64,000 nt of DNA from Pimelobacter simplex (GCF_900114845.1 NZ_FOUK01000003.1:186001-250000); one strand, 5' to 3'; counted from the stretch's first letter, positions 42,033 through 51,721 are shown. Program-made: numbers and translations. The notes: a model not told the origin generated them from the sequence alone.

Positions 42033-42623
42033 TCAGCGCACCCGCAGGCCGTCGACGACCGCGGTGACCAGTGCCTCGACCCAGGCGTCGTCCACCGCCT
42101 CGCGCCCACGCAGGACGAGGGCGACCAGCGTGGCGCCGAAGACCATCTCGACGAAGACGCCCAGGTCGATGTCGGGTCGGGTCTCGCCGCGCTCCGACGC
42201 CTCGGCCAGCCGGGCGGCGAGGGCGTCCCAGCCGGCGTCGAGCAGCCGGGCGCTGAGCTCCTGCTCGAGCGCGTGGTCGGTCATCATCTCGCTCATCAGC
42301 GCCGGGGTCGCGCGCCGGCCGGCCGGCGAGCCGACGATCGCCAGGCAGCGCTCGACGACCGCGCGCACCTCGGCGCGCAGGTCGGCGGCGCCAGTGGGGG
42401 CGCCCACGACGTCGGTGGGATAGACCGCCTCGTGCACGAGGTGCGCCTTGGAGGCCCACCGCCGGCGGATCGCGGGCACCGACGTCCCTGCCCGCTGGGC
42501 GATCGCGCGGAAGGTCAGGTCGGCGTACCCGAGCTCGGCGACGAGCTCGCGGGTGGCGACGAGCACGGCCTCGTCGATCCGGCTGTCGCGCGGACGGCCG
42601 GCGGCGGCTGCGGCCTCGCTCAT
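42033..42623 (-). CDS. TetR-family transcriptional regulator
   Basis: 196 aa. HTH at about 18-66 (LVAELGYADLTFRAIAQRAGTSVPAIRRRWASKAHLV). Ligand domain of the TetR_C type with MVFGATLVALVLRG. Divergent from the acyl-CoA synthetase operon, which is its probable target; the shared gap contains a clear promoter but only an imperfect dyad around 42674-42703. Confidence 0.88.
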   Translation of the reverse strand: MSEAAAAAGRPRDSRIDEAVLVATRELVAELGYADLTFRAIAQRAGTSVPAIRRRWASKAHLVHEAVYPTDVVGAPTGAADLRAEVRAVVERCLAIVGSPAGRRATPALMSEMMTDHALEQELSARLLDAGWDALAARLAEASERGETRPDIDLGVFVEMVFGATLVALVLRGREAVDDAWVEALVTAVVDGLRVR

Positions 42624-42649
42624 CGGTACCTCCTCAGATCGGCAGACCC

Positions 42650-42678
42650 TTGACGGTGCGGCGGAGTCTATTTATGTT
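42650..42678 (+). promoter_or_regulatory. Promoter of the acyl-CoA synthetase operon
   Basis: TTGACG (42650-42655), 17-bp spacer, TATGTT (42673-42678): close to the housekeeping sigma consensus. Predicted start near 42685 leaves a 37-nt leader with GGGAG 5 nt before the GTG at 42722. This also rules out the in-frame ATG at 42674, which lies within the -10 element. Confidence 0.65.
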
Positions 42679-42721
42679 TCGTCACGCAACGCAATATGAA
42701 GCGGATCACCCGGGAGCCCTC

Positions 42722-44398
42722 GTGACACCTTCGTTCCCCCACGGCTCGGTCGCGGAGCTGCTGCTCGCGCGGGCCGAGGACGACCATCCTGCCCTCCTGT
42801 TCGGGGCCGAGACCCTGACTTGGCGAGAGTTCGTCGCCGCGGCCCGGGTCCGGGCCGGCGCCCTCACCGCGCTGCGCCGGCCCGGTCCCTGGCACGTCGG
42901 CGTGCTCATGGACAACGACCCGGAGTACCTGCTGCTGATCGCCGGCGCCGCCCTGTGCGGAGCGACGGTCGTCGGGGTCAACCCGACCCGGCGCGGGGCG
43001 GAGCTGGCCGCCGACATCCGCGCGACCGACTGCCAGACCCTCGTCGTCGGTCCCGGGCACCGCGCGCTGGTCGACGGGGTGGACGCCGCCGAGCTCGCCG
43101 GCGTCGACGTGCTCGACGCCGACGGGGAGCGCTACCGCGACGTCATCGCCCGGGCGCAGGCGCACCCCGTCGCGACGACCGCTCCCCCGGGCGCCGAGCA
43201 CGTCCTGCTCCTGCTCTTCACGTCCGGCTCGACGGGGGCGCCCAAGGCGGTCGTGTGCTCGTCGTACCGGCTGGCCGTGATCGGGCAGCTCAACCGGCAC
43301 GGGCTGACCCGCGACGACGTCGCCTACAACGCGATGCCGCTCTTCCACGGCAACGCCCTGATGGCAGCGTGGGCGCCGATCCTCGTCGTCGGCGGGACGC
43401 TGGCGATGCGCGACCGGTTCTCGGCGTCCGGCTTCCTGCCCGACGTCGAGCGCTTCGGGGCGACCTTCTTCAACTACGTCGGGCGCGCGCTGTCCTACGT
43501 CCTGGCCCAGCCCGAGGACCCCCGCGAGGGCCGGACCCGGCTGCGCTACGGCTTCGGGACCGAGGCCTCGACCCGCGACCGCGAGGAGTTCGTCCGCCGC
43601 TTCGGCTGCCGCGTCGTCGAGTCCTACGGCTCGTCCGAGGGAGTGTGCGCGATCCTGCGCAGCCCCGACACTCCCCCGGGCGCCCTCGGCCGCCCCGACC
43701 CCCAGATGGGCCTGGAGATCGTCGGCTCCTCCGGAGCGGTGTGCCCGCCCGCCGCCTTCGGCCCGGACGGCCGCCTCCTCAACGCGGCCGAGGCGATCGG
43801 CGAGATCGTGGTCCGCGGTGGCGCGGCGCGGTTCGAGGGCTACTACAACAACCCGGCCGCGATGGCGGCCAAGGTGCGCGACGGCGACTTCTGGACCGGC
43901 GACCTCGCCTATGCCGACGCCGAGGGGCACTACTGGTTCGCGGGGCGCAGCTCGGACTGGATCCGGGTCGACAGCGAGAACTTCGCGACCGCCCCGATCG
44001 AGCGGATCCTCGCCCGGCACCCGGCGGTCGCCACCGCGGTCGTGTACGGCGTGCCTGACCCGCGCACGGGCGACGAGGTGATGGCCTCGCTCCTGCTCGT
44101 GCCCGGCGAGAGCCTGGACGCCGCGGAGCTCGACCGCTTCCTCGACGCTCAGCCCGACCTCGGCACCAAGTGGCGCCCGCGCCTGGTGCGCCTCGTCGAC
44201 GAGCTGCCCCTGACCGGCACCGGCAAGCTCGACAAGCAGGTGCTGCGCGGCGAGGCCTGGCTCACCGACGACCTGCTGCTCCACGCCACCCCCGACGGCT
44301 ACCGCCCCTTCACCGCGGCCGACCGCACCGCTCGGGAGGCGTCCTTCGCTGCCCACGGCCGGCTCGCACTTCACCCCACCGAAAGGCAGCACCCATGA
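42722..44398 (+). CDS. Fatty-acyl/aryl-CoA synthetase (AMP-dependent ligase)
   Basis: 558 aa. P-loop LLLFTSGSTGAPKAVV near 165, YGSSEG near 310, WTGDLAYADAEGHYWFAGRS and DWIRVDSENFATAPIE near 405-430, and the catalytic Lys in TGTGKLDKQVLR near 505. ANL-family enzyme of the long-chain/steroid-side-chain FadD type. Makes an acyl-CoA via an acyl-AMP. ATGA overlap with the NTF2-like gene; controlled by the divergent TetR. Confidence 0.9.
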   Translation: MTPSFPHGSVAELLLARAEDDHPALLFGAETLTWREFVAAARVRAGALTALRRPGPWHVGVLMDNDPEYLLLIAGAALCGATVVGVNPTRRGAELAADIRATDCQTLVVGPGHRALVDGVDAAELAGVDVLDADGERYRDVIARAQAHPVATTAPPGAEHVLLLLFTSGSTGAPKAVVCSSYRLAVIGQLNRHGLTRDDVAYNAMPLFHGNALMAAWAPILVVGGTLAMRDRFSASGFLPDVERFGATFFNYVGRALSYVLAQPEDPREGRTRLRYGFGTEASTRDREEFVRRFGCRVVESYGSSEGVCAILRSPDTPPGALGRPDPQMGLEIVGSSGAVCPPAAFGPDGRLLNAAEAIGEIVVRGGAARFEGYYNNPAAMAAKVRDGDFWTGDLAYADAEGHYWFAGRSSDWIRVDSENFATAPIERILARHPAVATAVVYGVPDPRTGDEVMASLLLVPGESLDAAELDRFLDAQPDLGTKWRPRLVRLVDELPLTGTGKLDKQVLRGEAWLTDDLLLHATPDGYRPFTAADRTAREASFAAHGRLALHPTERQHP

Positions 44399-44946
44399 TC
44401 CAGCTCGACCGCAACCACCTCGTCGACGTCATCACCGACCGGCTGGCGACCACCGAGTCCCCGCGCCAGCGCACCATGCTCGAGAGGATGCGCGTCCACG
44501 CCGCCGCCGAGCGCGACGGCGACCTCGAGACGCTCGTCGGCACGCTGGGCGAGGCCACGGACTACCACTTCTGGGAGCTGTCCGGTGACGTCGGGCCCAA
44601 GACCCGCGAGGGCGTCGCGGCGTACTACCGCAACCTGGTCGAGAACAACGGCCACGTGCTGGAGTTCCACTGCGAGCGCATGGTCGTCGACGACCAGTGC
44701 ATCGTGATCGAGGGCAACCTGACCATGATCCAGCCGGGTGCGCTCATGGTGCAGCACCCGATGGCGGGCGACTTCGCCGAGGCCGACAAGAACTACCTGA
44801 TCCGGATGCGCAACGTGATCTTCTGGTCCTTCGACGAGGACCTCATGATCATCGGCGAGGACTCCTACAGCGGCGGCCCGATCGAGATGCGCGTGCTCGA
44901 GGACCACGAGCTGCCCACCGACTTCGCGGCACTCGTCGGCGCCTGA
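44395..44946 (+). CDS. NTF2-like (SnoaL) family protein
   Basis: 183 aa with RBS GAAAGG. Helical N-terminus (MLERMRVHAAAERDGDLETLVGTL) followed by NTF2 strands (DYHFWEL, VLEFHCERMVVDDQCIVIEGNLTMI, LIRMRNVIFWSFDEDLMIIGED). Resembles SnoaL-like proteins found in terpene/steroid catabolic clusters, where some act as isomerases or hydratases. Coupled to the acyl-CoA synthetase. Confidence 0.82.
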   Translation: MIQLDRNHLVDVITDRLATTESPRQRTMLERMRVHAAAERDGDLETLVGTLGEATDYHFWELSGDVGPKTREGVAAYYRNLVENNGHVLEFHCERMVVDDQCIVIEGNLTMIQPGALMVQHPMAGDFAEADKNYLIRMRNVIFWSFDEDLMIIGEDSYSGGPIEMRVLEDHELPTDFAALVGA

Positions 44947-44971
44947 GCCCGGGTCGGCGATACTGCGCTCC

Positions 44972-45769
44972 ATGAGCCAGCCGCAGCAGCACGCGCAGCG
45001 CAGTGTCGTCGTCACCGGAGCCGCCGCCGGGATCGGCCGCGCCGTCGCCACCCGGTTCCACGCCGCCGGCTACCTCGTCGGCGCGTACGACGTCGACGCA
45101 CCCGGGCTCGCCACGCTGGCCGGCGAGCTCGACGGCATCGTCACCGGCGAGCTCGACGTCCGCGACGCCACCGCCTGGGAGCAGCGGCTCGCCGAGCTGA
45201 CCGAGCGGACCGGCGGCACGCTCGACGTCCTCGTCAACAACGCGGGCATCCTGCGCAGCGGCCCGTTCGCGTCGATCCCGCTCGCCGACCAGCAGCGGAT
45301 CGTCGACGTCAACGTCAAGGGTGTGCTCAACGGCTGCCACGTCGCCTACCCCTACCTGCGCGCCACCCCCGGTGCCCACGTCGTCAACCTCGCCTCGGCG
45401 AGTGCCATCTACGGCCAGCCCGAGCTCGCGACGTACTCGGCGACGAAGTTCGCCGTTCGCGGCCTCACCGAGGCGCTCGACCTCGAGTGGGCCGCCGACG
45501 ACATCACCGTGCGGGCCGTGTGGCCGCTGTTCGTGCAGACCGCGATGACCACCGGCATGGACATCGCCTCGACCCGCTCCCTCGGCATCCGGCTCACGGC
45601 CGACGACGTGGCGCGCGAGGTGCTCGACGTCGTCGGCCCCCACCGGCTGCCGCAGCCCGTCCACCGCGCGGTCGGCACCCAGGCGAAGGTGCTGATGGCG
45701 TCGTCGGGGCTGGCGCCGGCGTGGGTGCTCCGCAGGATCAACGGGCGGATCGCCGGCGGGCACCGGTGA
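44972..45769 (+). CDS. SDR-family oxidoreductase
   Basis: 265 aa. TGAAAGIG, NNAG, VNLASASA and YSATK all present; YDVDAPG after beta2 predicts NAD(H). C-terminal HRAVGTQAKVLMASSGLAPAW extension is seen in SDRs of actinobacterial lipid clusters. Third gene of the TetR-controlled operon (25-bp gap): dehydrogenation of the activated substrate is plausible. Confidence 0.87.
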   Translation: MSQPQQHAQRSVVVTGAAAGIGRAVATRFHAAGYLVGAYDVDAPGLATLAGELDGIVTGELDVRDATAWEQRLAELTERTGGTLDVLVNNAGILRSGPFASIPLADQQRIVDVNVKGVLNGCHVAYPYLRATPGAHVVNLASASAIYGQPELATYSATKFAVRGLTEALDLEWAADDITVRAVWPLFVQTAMTTGMDIASTRSLGIRLTADDVAREVLDVVGPHRLPQPVHRAVGTQAKVLMASSGLAPAWVLRRINGRIAGGHR

Positions 45770-45799
45770 GAGGAGGCGCGGCCGCGCGCTCCCGTCCCG

Positions 45800-46666
45800 T
45801 CAGCCGCTGACCCGCGGCAGCACCTGCTCCACCAGCGCTCCCGCCCACCCGGCCGGGTCGTCGGTCGGCGGCATCATCGAGGTGAGCGTGACGCCGAGAG
45901 CGGCGTACTGGTCCATCTCGCGCACGAAGCGCTCGGACTCCGCGACCGGGTCGCCGAACCACAGGATGGTCTTGCGGATCTCGTCGTAGTCGCGCCCGGC
46001 GTCGTCGCAGTGCCGGCGCAGCACGTCGAGCTTGTGCGCCACGCCGTCGGGGCCCTCGCCGGTGAAGAGGTTGCACGCGTCGCCGTACCGGGCTACCAGG
46101 CGCAGCGTCTTGCGCTCCCCCGAGCCGCCGATGACGACCGGCACCCGGCCCCGCACCGGCGGCGGGACGCAGATGGTCTCGGCGAGGCGGTAGTGCGCGC
46201 CCTCGAAGGGGCCGTCGTCGTCGCTCCACATCTGGCGGCAGATCTGCAGGGTCTCCTCGAGGCGCTCGAAGCGCTCCGCGACCGGTGGGAAGGGGACACC
46301 GAGCCCGGCGTGCTCGCGGTCGTACCAGGCCGCGCCGATGCCGAGCCAGGCCCGGCCGCGGGACAGGACGTCGAGCGTGGTGACGATCTTGGCCAGCAGG
46401 CCGGGGTGCCGGTAGGTGACGCCGGTGACGTAGAGACCGAGGTCGATGCGCTCGGTGAGCGCGGCGGCGAAGCCGAGGGTCGTGTAGCCCTCGAGCATCG
46501 GCTCGGCCGGCCCGCCGGACATCTCCATCTGGAAGTAGTGGTCCATCACGGTGAAGAGCGAGAGGCCGCCCTCGTCGGCGACCTTCGCGGTCGCGGCGAT
46601 CCGGTCGGCGAGCGTGGTCTGCCACTCCGGATGGGTGAAGGTGGCGTAGTGGATGCCCAGGTCCAT
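45800..46666 (-). CDS. LLM-class F420-dependent oxidoreductase
   Basis: 288 aa. Begins DLGIHYATFTHPEWQTTL; RIDLGLYVTGVTYRHPGLLAKIVTTLDVLSRGRAWLGIGAAW (about 72-115) is the hallmark luciferase-like strand-loop set, and VPVVIGGSGERKTLRLVARYGD follows near 180. Fits the TIGR03560-like F420 group (name from memory). Cofactor F420H2; hydride transfer to an unknown substrate. Convergent with the acyl-CoA operon, 30 bp apart. Confidence 0.87.
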   Translation of the reverse strand: MDLGIHYATFTHPEWQTTLADRIAATAKVADEGGLSLFTVMDHYFQMEMSGGPAEPMLEGYTTLGFAAALTERIDLGLYVTGVTYRHPGLLAKIVTTLDVLSRGRAWLGIGAAWYDREHAGLGVPFPPVAERFERLEETLQICRQMWSDDDGPFEGAHYRLAETICVPPPVRGRVPVVIGGSGERKTLRLVARYGDACNLFTGEGPDGVAHKLDVLRRHCDDAGRDYDEIRKTILWFGDPVAESERFVREMDQYAALGVTLTSMMPPTDDPAGWAGALVEQVLPRVSG

Positions 46667-46704
46667 GCCGCCAACCTAGACCCGAACTGCTCAGGTCTGC
46701 TGCG

Positions 46705-46710
46705 TACGAT
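46705..46710 (+). promoter_or_regulatory. -10 element for a leaderless transcript
   Basis: TACGAT (TAnnnT) ends 7 bp before the ATG at 46718, so transcription would begin at or next to the start codon. No convincing -35 element is seen. Confidence 0.4.
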
Positions 46711-46717
46711 GCGCCCC

Positions 46718-47491
46718 ATGCGCTCTCGCCTGCTCGCCGGAGTCCCGGCCCTGCTGCTGCTCGCCACGCTCTCCGCCTGCGGGGACGACGACTCTCCGTC
46801 GTCCGCCAAGGACCCCGAGACCACCGACGGCGCCTCGTCGCCGGCTGCCTCGGGGAGCCCGACCGCGACCGAGACGACGTCGGGCGGCGGCGCCGCGGGC
46901 ACCTGCGAGTACGTCGCGTCGGGCGACGCCGCGCGCAAGGTCACGCCGCCGCCGGCCACGCCGGAGTACACCGAGAAGGTCCCCGCCGTCCTCAAGACGT
47001 CGGTCGGCGACCTCAAGGTCACGCTCGACGGCGACAAGGCCCCCTGCACCGTCTCGTCGTTCGCGTCGCTGGCCGAGCAGGGCTACTACGACAACACGTC
47101 GTGCCACCGCCAGGGCAACGACCCGGGCTTCGAGTTCCTCCAGTGCGGAGACCCCTACTTCGACCCGAAGGCCGCGCAGCCCGACGACAAGACCGGCACC
47201 GGCGGCCCGGGCTACACCATCCCCGACGAGGTCGACGGCACCGAGACCTACCCGGCCGGCACGCTCGCGATGGCCAACACCGGCCAGCCGGACTCCGGCG
47301 GCGGCCAGTTCTTCATCGTGTTCGGCGACTCGCAGTTCCCGCCGTCGTACACGGTGTGGGGCCACCTCGACGCGGCGTCGCTCGAGACGCTCAAGAAGGC
47401 GACCGCCTCGGGCAACGACGGCTTCTGGGCCCAGAGTGGCGGCGGCCGCCCGAAGACCCCGGTGACCTTCGAGAGCATCAAGGTCGGCTGA
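46718..47491 (+). CDS. Lipoprotein cyclophilin-type peptidyl-prolyl isomerase
   Basis: 257 aa. Lipobox LSAC at about residues 18-21, a Ser/Thr/Asp linker to about 65, then a cyclophilin domain: LKTSVGDLKVTLDGDKAPCTVSSFASLAEQGYYD, TLAMANTGQPDSGGGQFFIVF and TVWGHLD. Start at 46718 is preferred over 46709 because of the -10 element. Folds exported proteins outside the membrane. Overlaps the convergent SDR by 14 bp. Confidence 0.9.
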   Translation: MRSRLLAGVPALLLLATLSACGDDDSPSSAKDPETTDGASSPAASGSPTATETTSGGGAAGTCEYVASGDAARKVTPPPATPEYTEKVPAVLKTSVGDLKVTLDGDKAPCTVSSFASLAEQGYYDNTSCHRQGNDPGFEFLQCGDPYFDPKAAQPDDKTGTGGPGYTIPDEVDGTETYPAGTLAMANTGQPDSGGGQFFIVFGDSQFPPSYTVWGHLDAASLETLKKATASGNDGFWAQSGGGRPKTPVTFESIKVG

Positions 47492-48359
47492 GCTCGACCG
47501 AGCGCTCCCAGAGCGCCCGCGCCAGCGCGGCGTCGTCGGCCTTCGGCGACATCCGCGCGGGCGCGGGCCACCCCCACAGCTCGGTCCGCCCGTGCGGGCC
47601 GATGTAGGTGCCTCCCGGCACGTCCATCGTCGCCGCGTAGACCGTGCAGAGCGCACCCCGCCAGGCCGGCATCCCGACGAGCCTCTGGCCGTAGTAGCCG
47701 ATCGCCGTCACCACCGGGTTGCCGCTGCCGCCGGTGATCTTCGTGGCCGACGCGCCGGGGTGGGCCGCCACGGCGCGCAGGGTCGAGCCCTCCGCGCGGA
47801 GCCGGCGGTCGAGCTCGCGCATGAACAGCAGGTCGGCGAGCTTCGAGTCGCCGTACGCCTGGAAGGGGCGGTACGGCCGGCGCTCCCACCCGAGGTCGTC
47901 GAGGTCGAGCGCGCCCGAGCGGTGCTCGCGCGAGCTGACCATGACGACCCGGTCGGTGAGGACCGGGCGGAGCTCGTCGGTGAGCACGAAGTGCCCGAGG
48001 TAGTTGGTCGCGAAGTGCATCTCGACGCCCTGCGCCGACCGCGCCAGCGGGACGCCGAGCACTCCCGCGTTGTTGATCAGGACGTCGACCGGCCGGCCGT
48101 CGTCGCGCAGCCCCTTGGCGAAGTCGCGCACCGACGCCAGGTCGCTGACGTCGACCTGGCGCACCTCGACGCGCCCCTTGTCGTAGCCGGGCACGCTCCG
48201 TGCGGCGGCCTCGCCCTTCGTGATGCTGCGGCAGGCCAGCACGACCTCGGCCCCGCGGGAGCCCAGGATCCGCGCGGTCTCGAGGCCGAGACCACCGTTG
48301 GAGCCGGTGATGACGAACCGCCGGCCCGGCTGGGGCGGCACCTGGGTCCACGGACGCAT
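47478..48359 (-). CDS. SDR-family oxidoreductase, retinol-dehydrogenase-like
   Basis: 293 aa. TGSNGGLG at about 19-26, LACRSITKGEAAARS, NNAG near 98, VMVSSREHRSG and YGDSK (Y-x3-K). Same branch as the SDR at 1501. Substrate unknown. Divergent from pepN with a 54-bp gap. Confidence 0.87.
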   Translation of the reverse strand: MRPWTQVPPQPGRRFVITGSNGGLGLETARILGSRGAEVVLACRSITKGEAAARSVPGYDKGRVEVRQVDVSDLASVRDFAKGLRDDGRPVDVLINNAGVLGVPLARSAQGVEMHFATNYLGHFVLTDELRPVLTDRVVMVSSREHRSGALDLDDLGWERRPYRPFQAYGDSKLADLLFMRELDRRLRAEGSTLRAVAAHPGASATKITGGSGNPVVTAIGYYGQRLVGMPAWRGALCTVYAATMDVPGGTYIGPHGRTELWGWPAPARMSPKADDAALARALWERSVELSRP

Positions 48360-48413
48360 GACCGGAACCCTCCCACAACCTCCAGTCCCGCGGGCGGGTT
48401 CTAGGCTGGCCGG

Positions 48414-50849
48414 ATGAGCCTCACCCGCGCCGAAGCCGAGCACCGCGCGAGCGTCCTCGCCGTCTCCTCGTACGACGTCGACCTCGACCTCACCGGAGCC
48501 GACGACGTGTTCACGTCGCTCACCACGATCCGGTTCCGCTGCGAGACGAGCACGACGACCTTCGTCGACGTGAAGCCCACCGCGCTCCACGCCGTCCGGC
48601 TCGACGGGGCGCCGCTCGACACCGGGCTCCTCGCCGACGGCCGGGTGCCGCTCGACCTGTCGGCCGGCGATCACGAGCTCGTCGTCGAGGCCACGATGGC
48701 CTACCGCCACGACGGCGAGGGGCTGCACCGCTCGGTCGACCCGGCCGACGGACGTGCGTACGTCTACGGCATGTCCTTCATGGACGCCGCCCCGTCGGTC
48801 TTCGCGTGCTTCGACCAGCCCGACCTCAAGGCGCCCTACACGATGCGGATCACCGCGCCGGCCGACTGGCTCGTCGTCGGCAACGCGCCGGCGCGTGAGG
48901 TCGGTGGCGAGGGCGCGAGCAAGCGGTGGGAGCTCGGGCCGACGCAGCCGCTGGCGACGTACTTCGTCACCGTGGTGGCGGGGCCGTACCACCTGATCCG
49001 CGACGAGCACGACGGCATCCCGCTCGGGCTCAGCTCGCGGCAGAGCCTCGCCGCGACGCTCGACCGCGAGGCCGACGAGCTGCTCACGCTGACCCGGCAG
49101 TCCTTCGACGAGCTGCACCGGCTGTTCGGCATCCGCTACCCGTTCGGCGACTACCACCAGGCCTTCGTGCCGGAGTTCAACGCCGGCGCGATGGAGAACC
49201 CCGGCTGCATCACGATCCGCGACCCGCTGCTGTTCGAGACCAGCGCGACCCGCGCCGACCGCAGCTTCCGCGCCAACCTCATCGCGCACGAGATGGCGCA
49301 CCAGTGGTTCGGCAACATCGTCACCCCGGCCTGGTGGGACGACCTCTGGCTCAACGAGTCGTTCGCGGAGTACATGGGGCTGCGCGTCATCACCGACGCC
49401 ACCGAGTACGCCGACGCGCCCGTCCACGACTCCTACGCCCGCCGGACCTGGGGCATCACCGCCGACCAGCGGCCGACCACCCACCCGGTCGCCGGCAATG
49501 CCGCTCCCGACGCCCTGTCGGCGCTGCAGAACTTCGACGGCATCTCCTACGCCCGTGGCGCCAACGTGCTGCGCCAGCTCGCGATCCGGCTCGGGGACGA
49601 CGCCTTCCTCGGTGGCGTGCGCGAGCACTTCGAGCTCCACCGGTTCGGCAACGCCACCATGCACGACCTGTTCGCGAGCTGGGAGCGGGCCGCCGGCGGC
49701 GCGACGCTCGACGGCTTCGTCAAGGACTGGCTGCTCACGCCCGGCGCCGACCGGCTCGACCTCGACCGGGGCGCGGGCGTCGTACGGCGGACGTCGCCGC
49801 CGGCCCACCCCGCCGACCGGACGCACCAGCTCCAGGTCGCCGTCCACGGTCCTGAGGGGTGGACCCAGCAGCCGCTCGTCGTCGACGCGCCCACGACGCC
49901 GCTCGCCGTGGGCGACGCCGCCGTCCTCCTCGACGCGACCGAGACGACGTGGGCGGTGTGCCCGCCCGACGCGGTGACCATGGCGGCGCTGCCCACCCTC
50001 GCCCGCGAGCTGACCGACCCGCGGTTGCGCGCGACGATGTGGAACAGCGTCCGGCTCGGCCTGTTCGAGGGTGCCGTCACGCTCCCCCAGGTCGCCGACC
50101 TGCTCGCCGCCGCGCCACCGGTCGAGGACACCTCCGACGGTGCCCGCAACCTGCTGCCGTGGGTGCTCGAGACCGTCCTCCCGCTGGCGCCCGACGGCAC
50201 CACGGGACGCTTCCACGCCGCCGTCCGGTCCGCCGCCGAGGCCGCGCCGGAGGGCTCCGAGCTGCAGCTCTCGGCGTTCCGGGCGACCGTCCTCTCCGCC
50301 GGCGACGCCGCCGACCTCGAGCGCTGGGCTGCCGGTGAGGCGCTGCCGCCGGGCATCGCCGCCGACTCCGACCTGCGCTGGAAGGCCCTCCGCCGGCTCG
50401 CCGAGATCGGTGCCACCGACCAGGGCGCGCTCGACGAGGCGCTGGCCGCCGAGCCCACCGGCGCCGCCAAGGTCCACCACGCGCGGGCCGTCGCGTCGCT
50501 GCCCGCGACCGAGGCCAAGGAGTTCGCCTGGGCTCGCGCCACCGGCGAGATCCCCGTGCCCAACTACGAGGTCAAGGCCGCGGGCGCCGGGCTGTGGCGT
50601 GCCGACCAGCGGGCGCTGACCGAGCACTACGCGCGGGCCTACTTCGACCAGCTCGACACGCTCGTCGCGGCGCACCAGGGCTGGGTGCAGGGCGACGTCA
50701 TCGAGGCGTTCTTCCCCATCACGCACCTCGACGACGCCACCGAGGCCGCGGCTCTCGCCGCCCTCGACGGCGACCTCCCGGGCGCCGTCCGGCGCCGGCT
50801 GACCGACCGGCTCGACGAGCTGCGGCGACGCCGGGCGGTGCTGGCGTGA
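48414..50849 (+). CDS. pepN: Aminopeptidase N (M1 family)
   Basis: 811 aa. Substrate loop GAMEN near residue 260, zinc site HEMAHQWFGN near 294-303 with the third ligand in NESFAEY near 317, and the catalytic Tyr segment further on (GISYARGANVLRQL). Usual length is about 850, C-terminal helical ERAP-like domain included. Releases N-terminal residues from cytosolic peptides. GTGA overlap with fdhD. Confidence 0.93.
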   Translation: MSLTRAEAEHRASVLAVSSYDVDLDLTGADDVFTSLTTIRFRCETSTTTFVDVKPTALHAVRLDGAPLDTGLLADGRVPLDLSAGDHELVVEATMAYRHDGEGLHRSVDPADGRAYVYGMSFMDAAPSVFACFDQPDLKAPYTMRITAPADWLVVGNAPAREVGGEGASKRWELGPTQPLATYFVTVVAGPYHLIRDEHDGIPLGLSSRQSLAATLDREADELLTLTRQSFDELHRLFGIRYPFGDYHQAFVPEFNAGAMENPGCITIRDPLLFETSATRADRSFRANLIAHEMAHQWFGNIVTPAWWDDLWLNESFAEYMGLRVITDATEYADAPVHDSYARRTWGITADQRPTTHPVAGNAAPDALSALQNFDGISYARGANVLRQLAIRLGDDAFLGGVREHFELHRFGNATMHDLFASWERAAGGATLDGFVKDWLLTPGADRLDLDRGAGVVRRTSPPAHPADRTHQLQVAVHGPEGWTQQPLVVDAPTTPLAVGDAAVLLDATETTWAVCPPDAVTMAALPTLARELTDPRLRATMWNSVRLGLFEGAVTLPQVADLLAAAPPVEDTSDGARNLLPWVLETVLPLAPDGTTGRFHAAVRSAAEAAPEGSELQLSAFRATVLSAGDAADLERWAAGEALPPGIAADSDLRWKALRRLAEIGATDQGALDEALAAEPTGAAKVHHARAVASLPATEAKEFAWARATGEIPVPNYEVKAAGAGLWRADQRALTEHYARAYFDQLDTLVAAHQGWVQGDVIEAFFPITHLDDATEAAALAALDGDLPGAVRRRLTDRLDELRRRRAVLA

Positions 50850-51661
50850 CGAAGGCACGGCGGCCGGGTCCCACCGGCCGGCTCAAGGTCGCCGAGCACC
50901 TCGCCACCGGCGTACGACGGCACGAGGACCGGGTGCTCACCGAGGAGCCGCTCGAGATCCGCCTCGCCTGGCCGGGCGCCGCGACCCGCCGGGTGTGGAC
51001 GACGCTGCGCACCCCCGGGAGCGACTTCGAGCTCGCCGCCGGCTGGGTCCACCACGAGGGCCTCGGCCGCGCCGCCGGCGTCGCCTACTGCACCGACGTC
51101 GAGCTGCGGCCTGAGCAGGAGTTCAACGTCGTCACGCTCACCCTCGACACCGTGCCGGCCCGGGTGCCCAGCCAGCTCGACGCGCTCAGCGCCGGCTCGG
51201 CCGCGTGCGGCGTGTGCGGGACCGACGAGGTCGACGAGGTGCTGGCCCGCCGGCCCTCGCTCCCCTGGTCCGGACCGCTGCCCTCCGACGACCTGGTCCG
51301 CACGCTGCCCGACCTGATGCGGCCGCGCCAGGAGCTCTTCGCGCGGACCGGCAGCGCCCACGCCGCCGGGCTGTTCACCGCCGAGGGCGAGCTGGTCGCC
51401 GTCCGCGAGGACGTCGGGCGGCACAACGCCGTCGACAAGGTCGTCGGCGCCCGGTTGCTCGCCGGCGCCTCCTCGGCCGAGGCGGTCCTCGTGGTCAGCG
51501 GCCGGGCCGGCTTCGAGCTGGTCCAGAAGGCCGTGGCCAGCGGGATCGGCGCCCTCGTCGCGGTCGGTGCCCCGACCGGGCTCTCGGTCCGGCTGGCCGA
51601 GGCCGGCGGGCTGGCGCTCTACGGCTGGACCCGGGCCGAGCGGACCGTCCGCTACGCCTGA
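50846..51661 (+). CDS. fdhD: Formate dehydrogenase accessory sulfurtransferase FdhD
   Basis: 271 aa from GTG at 50846. Active-site Cys motif CGVCG near residue 113, VREDVGRHNAVDKVVG near 190 and VVSGRAGFELVQKA near 215 are the FdhD hallmarks. Transfers sulfur from IscS to the molybdenum cofactor of formate dehydrogenase. No formate dehydrogenase gene is in the window; moaA lies 2 kb away. Confidence 0.95.
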   Translation: MTKARRPGPTGRLKVAEHLATGVRRHEDRVLTEEPLEIRLAWPGAATRRVWTTLRTPGSDFELAAGWVHHEGLGRAAGVAYCTDVELRPEQEFNVVTLTLDTVPARVPSQLDALSAGSAACGVCGTDEVDEVLARRPSLPWSGPLPSDDLVRTLPDLMRPRQELFARTGSAHAAGLFTAEGELVAVREDVGRHNAVDKVVGARLLAGASSAEAVLVVSGRAGFELVQKAVASGIGALVAVGAPTGLSVRLAEAGGLALYGWTRAERTVRYA

Positions 51662-51721
51662 TCGGCCGCCCACCGGCGAGCCCGCCGGAGTTCTGTCGGG
51701 CCCTCCTGTTTGACTGCTCCC

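Noticed and set aside
42674..42721. Upstream in-frame ATG for the acyl-CoA synthetase
   Set aside because: It lies in the -10 element (TATGTT) of a good promoter, and the GTG at 42722 has a GGGAG site at the right distance.
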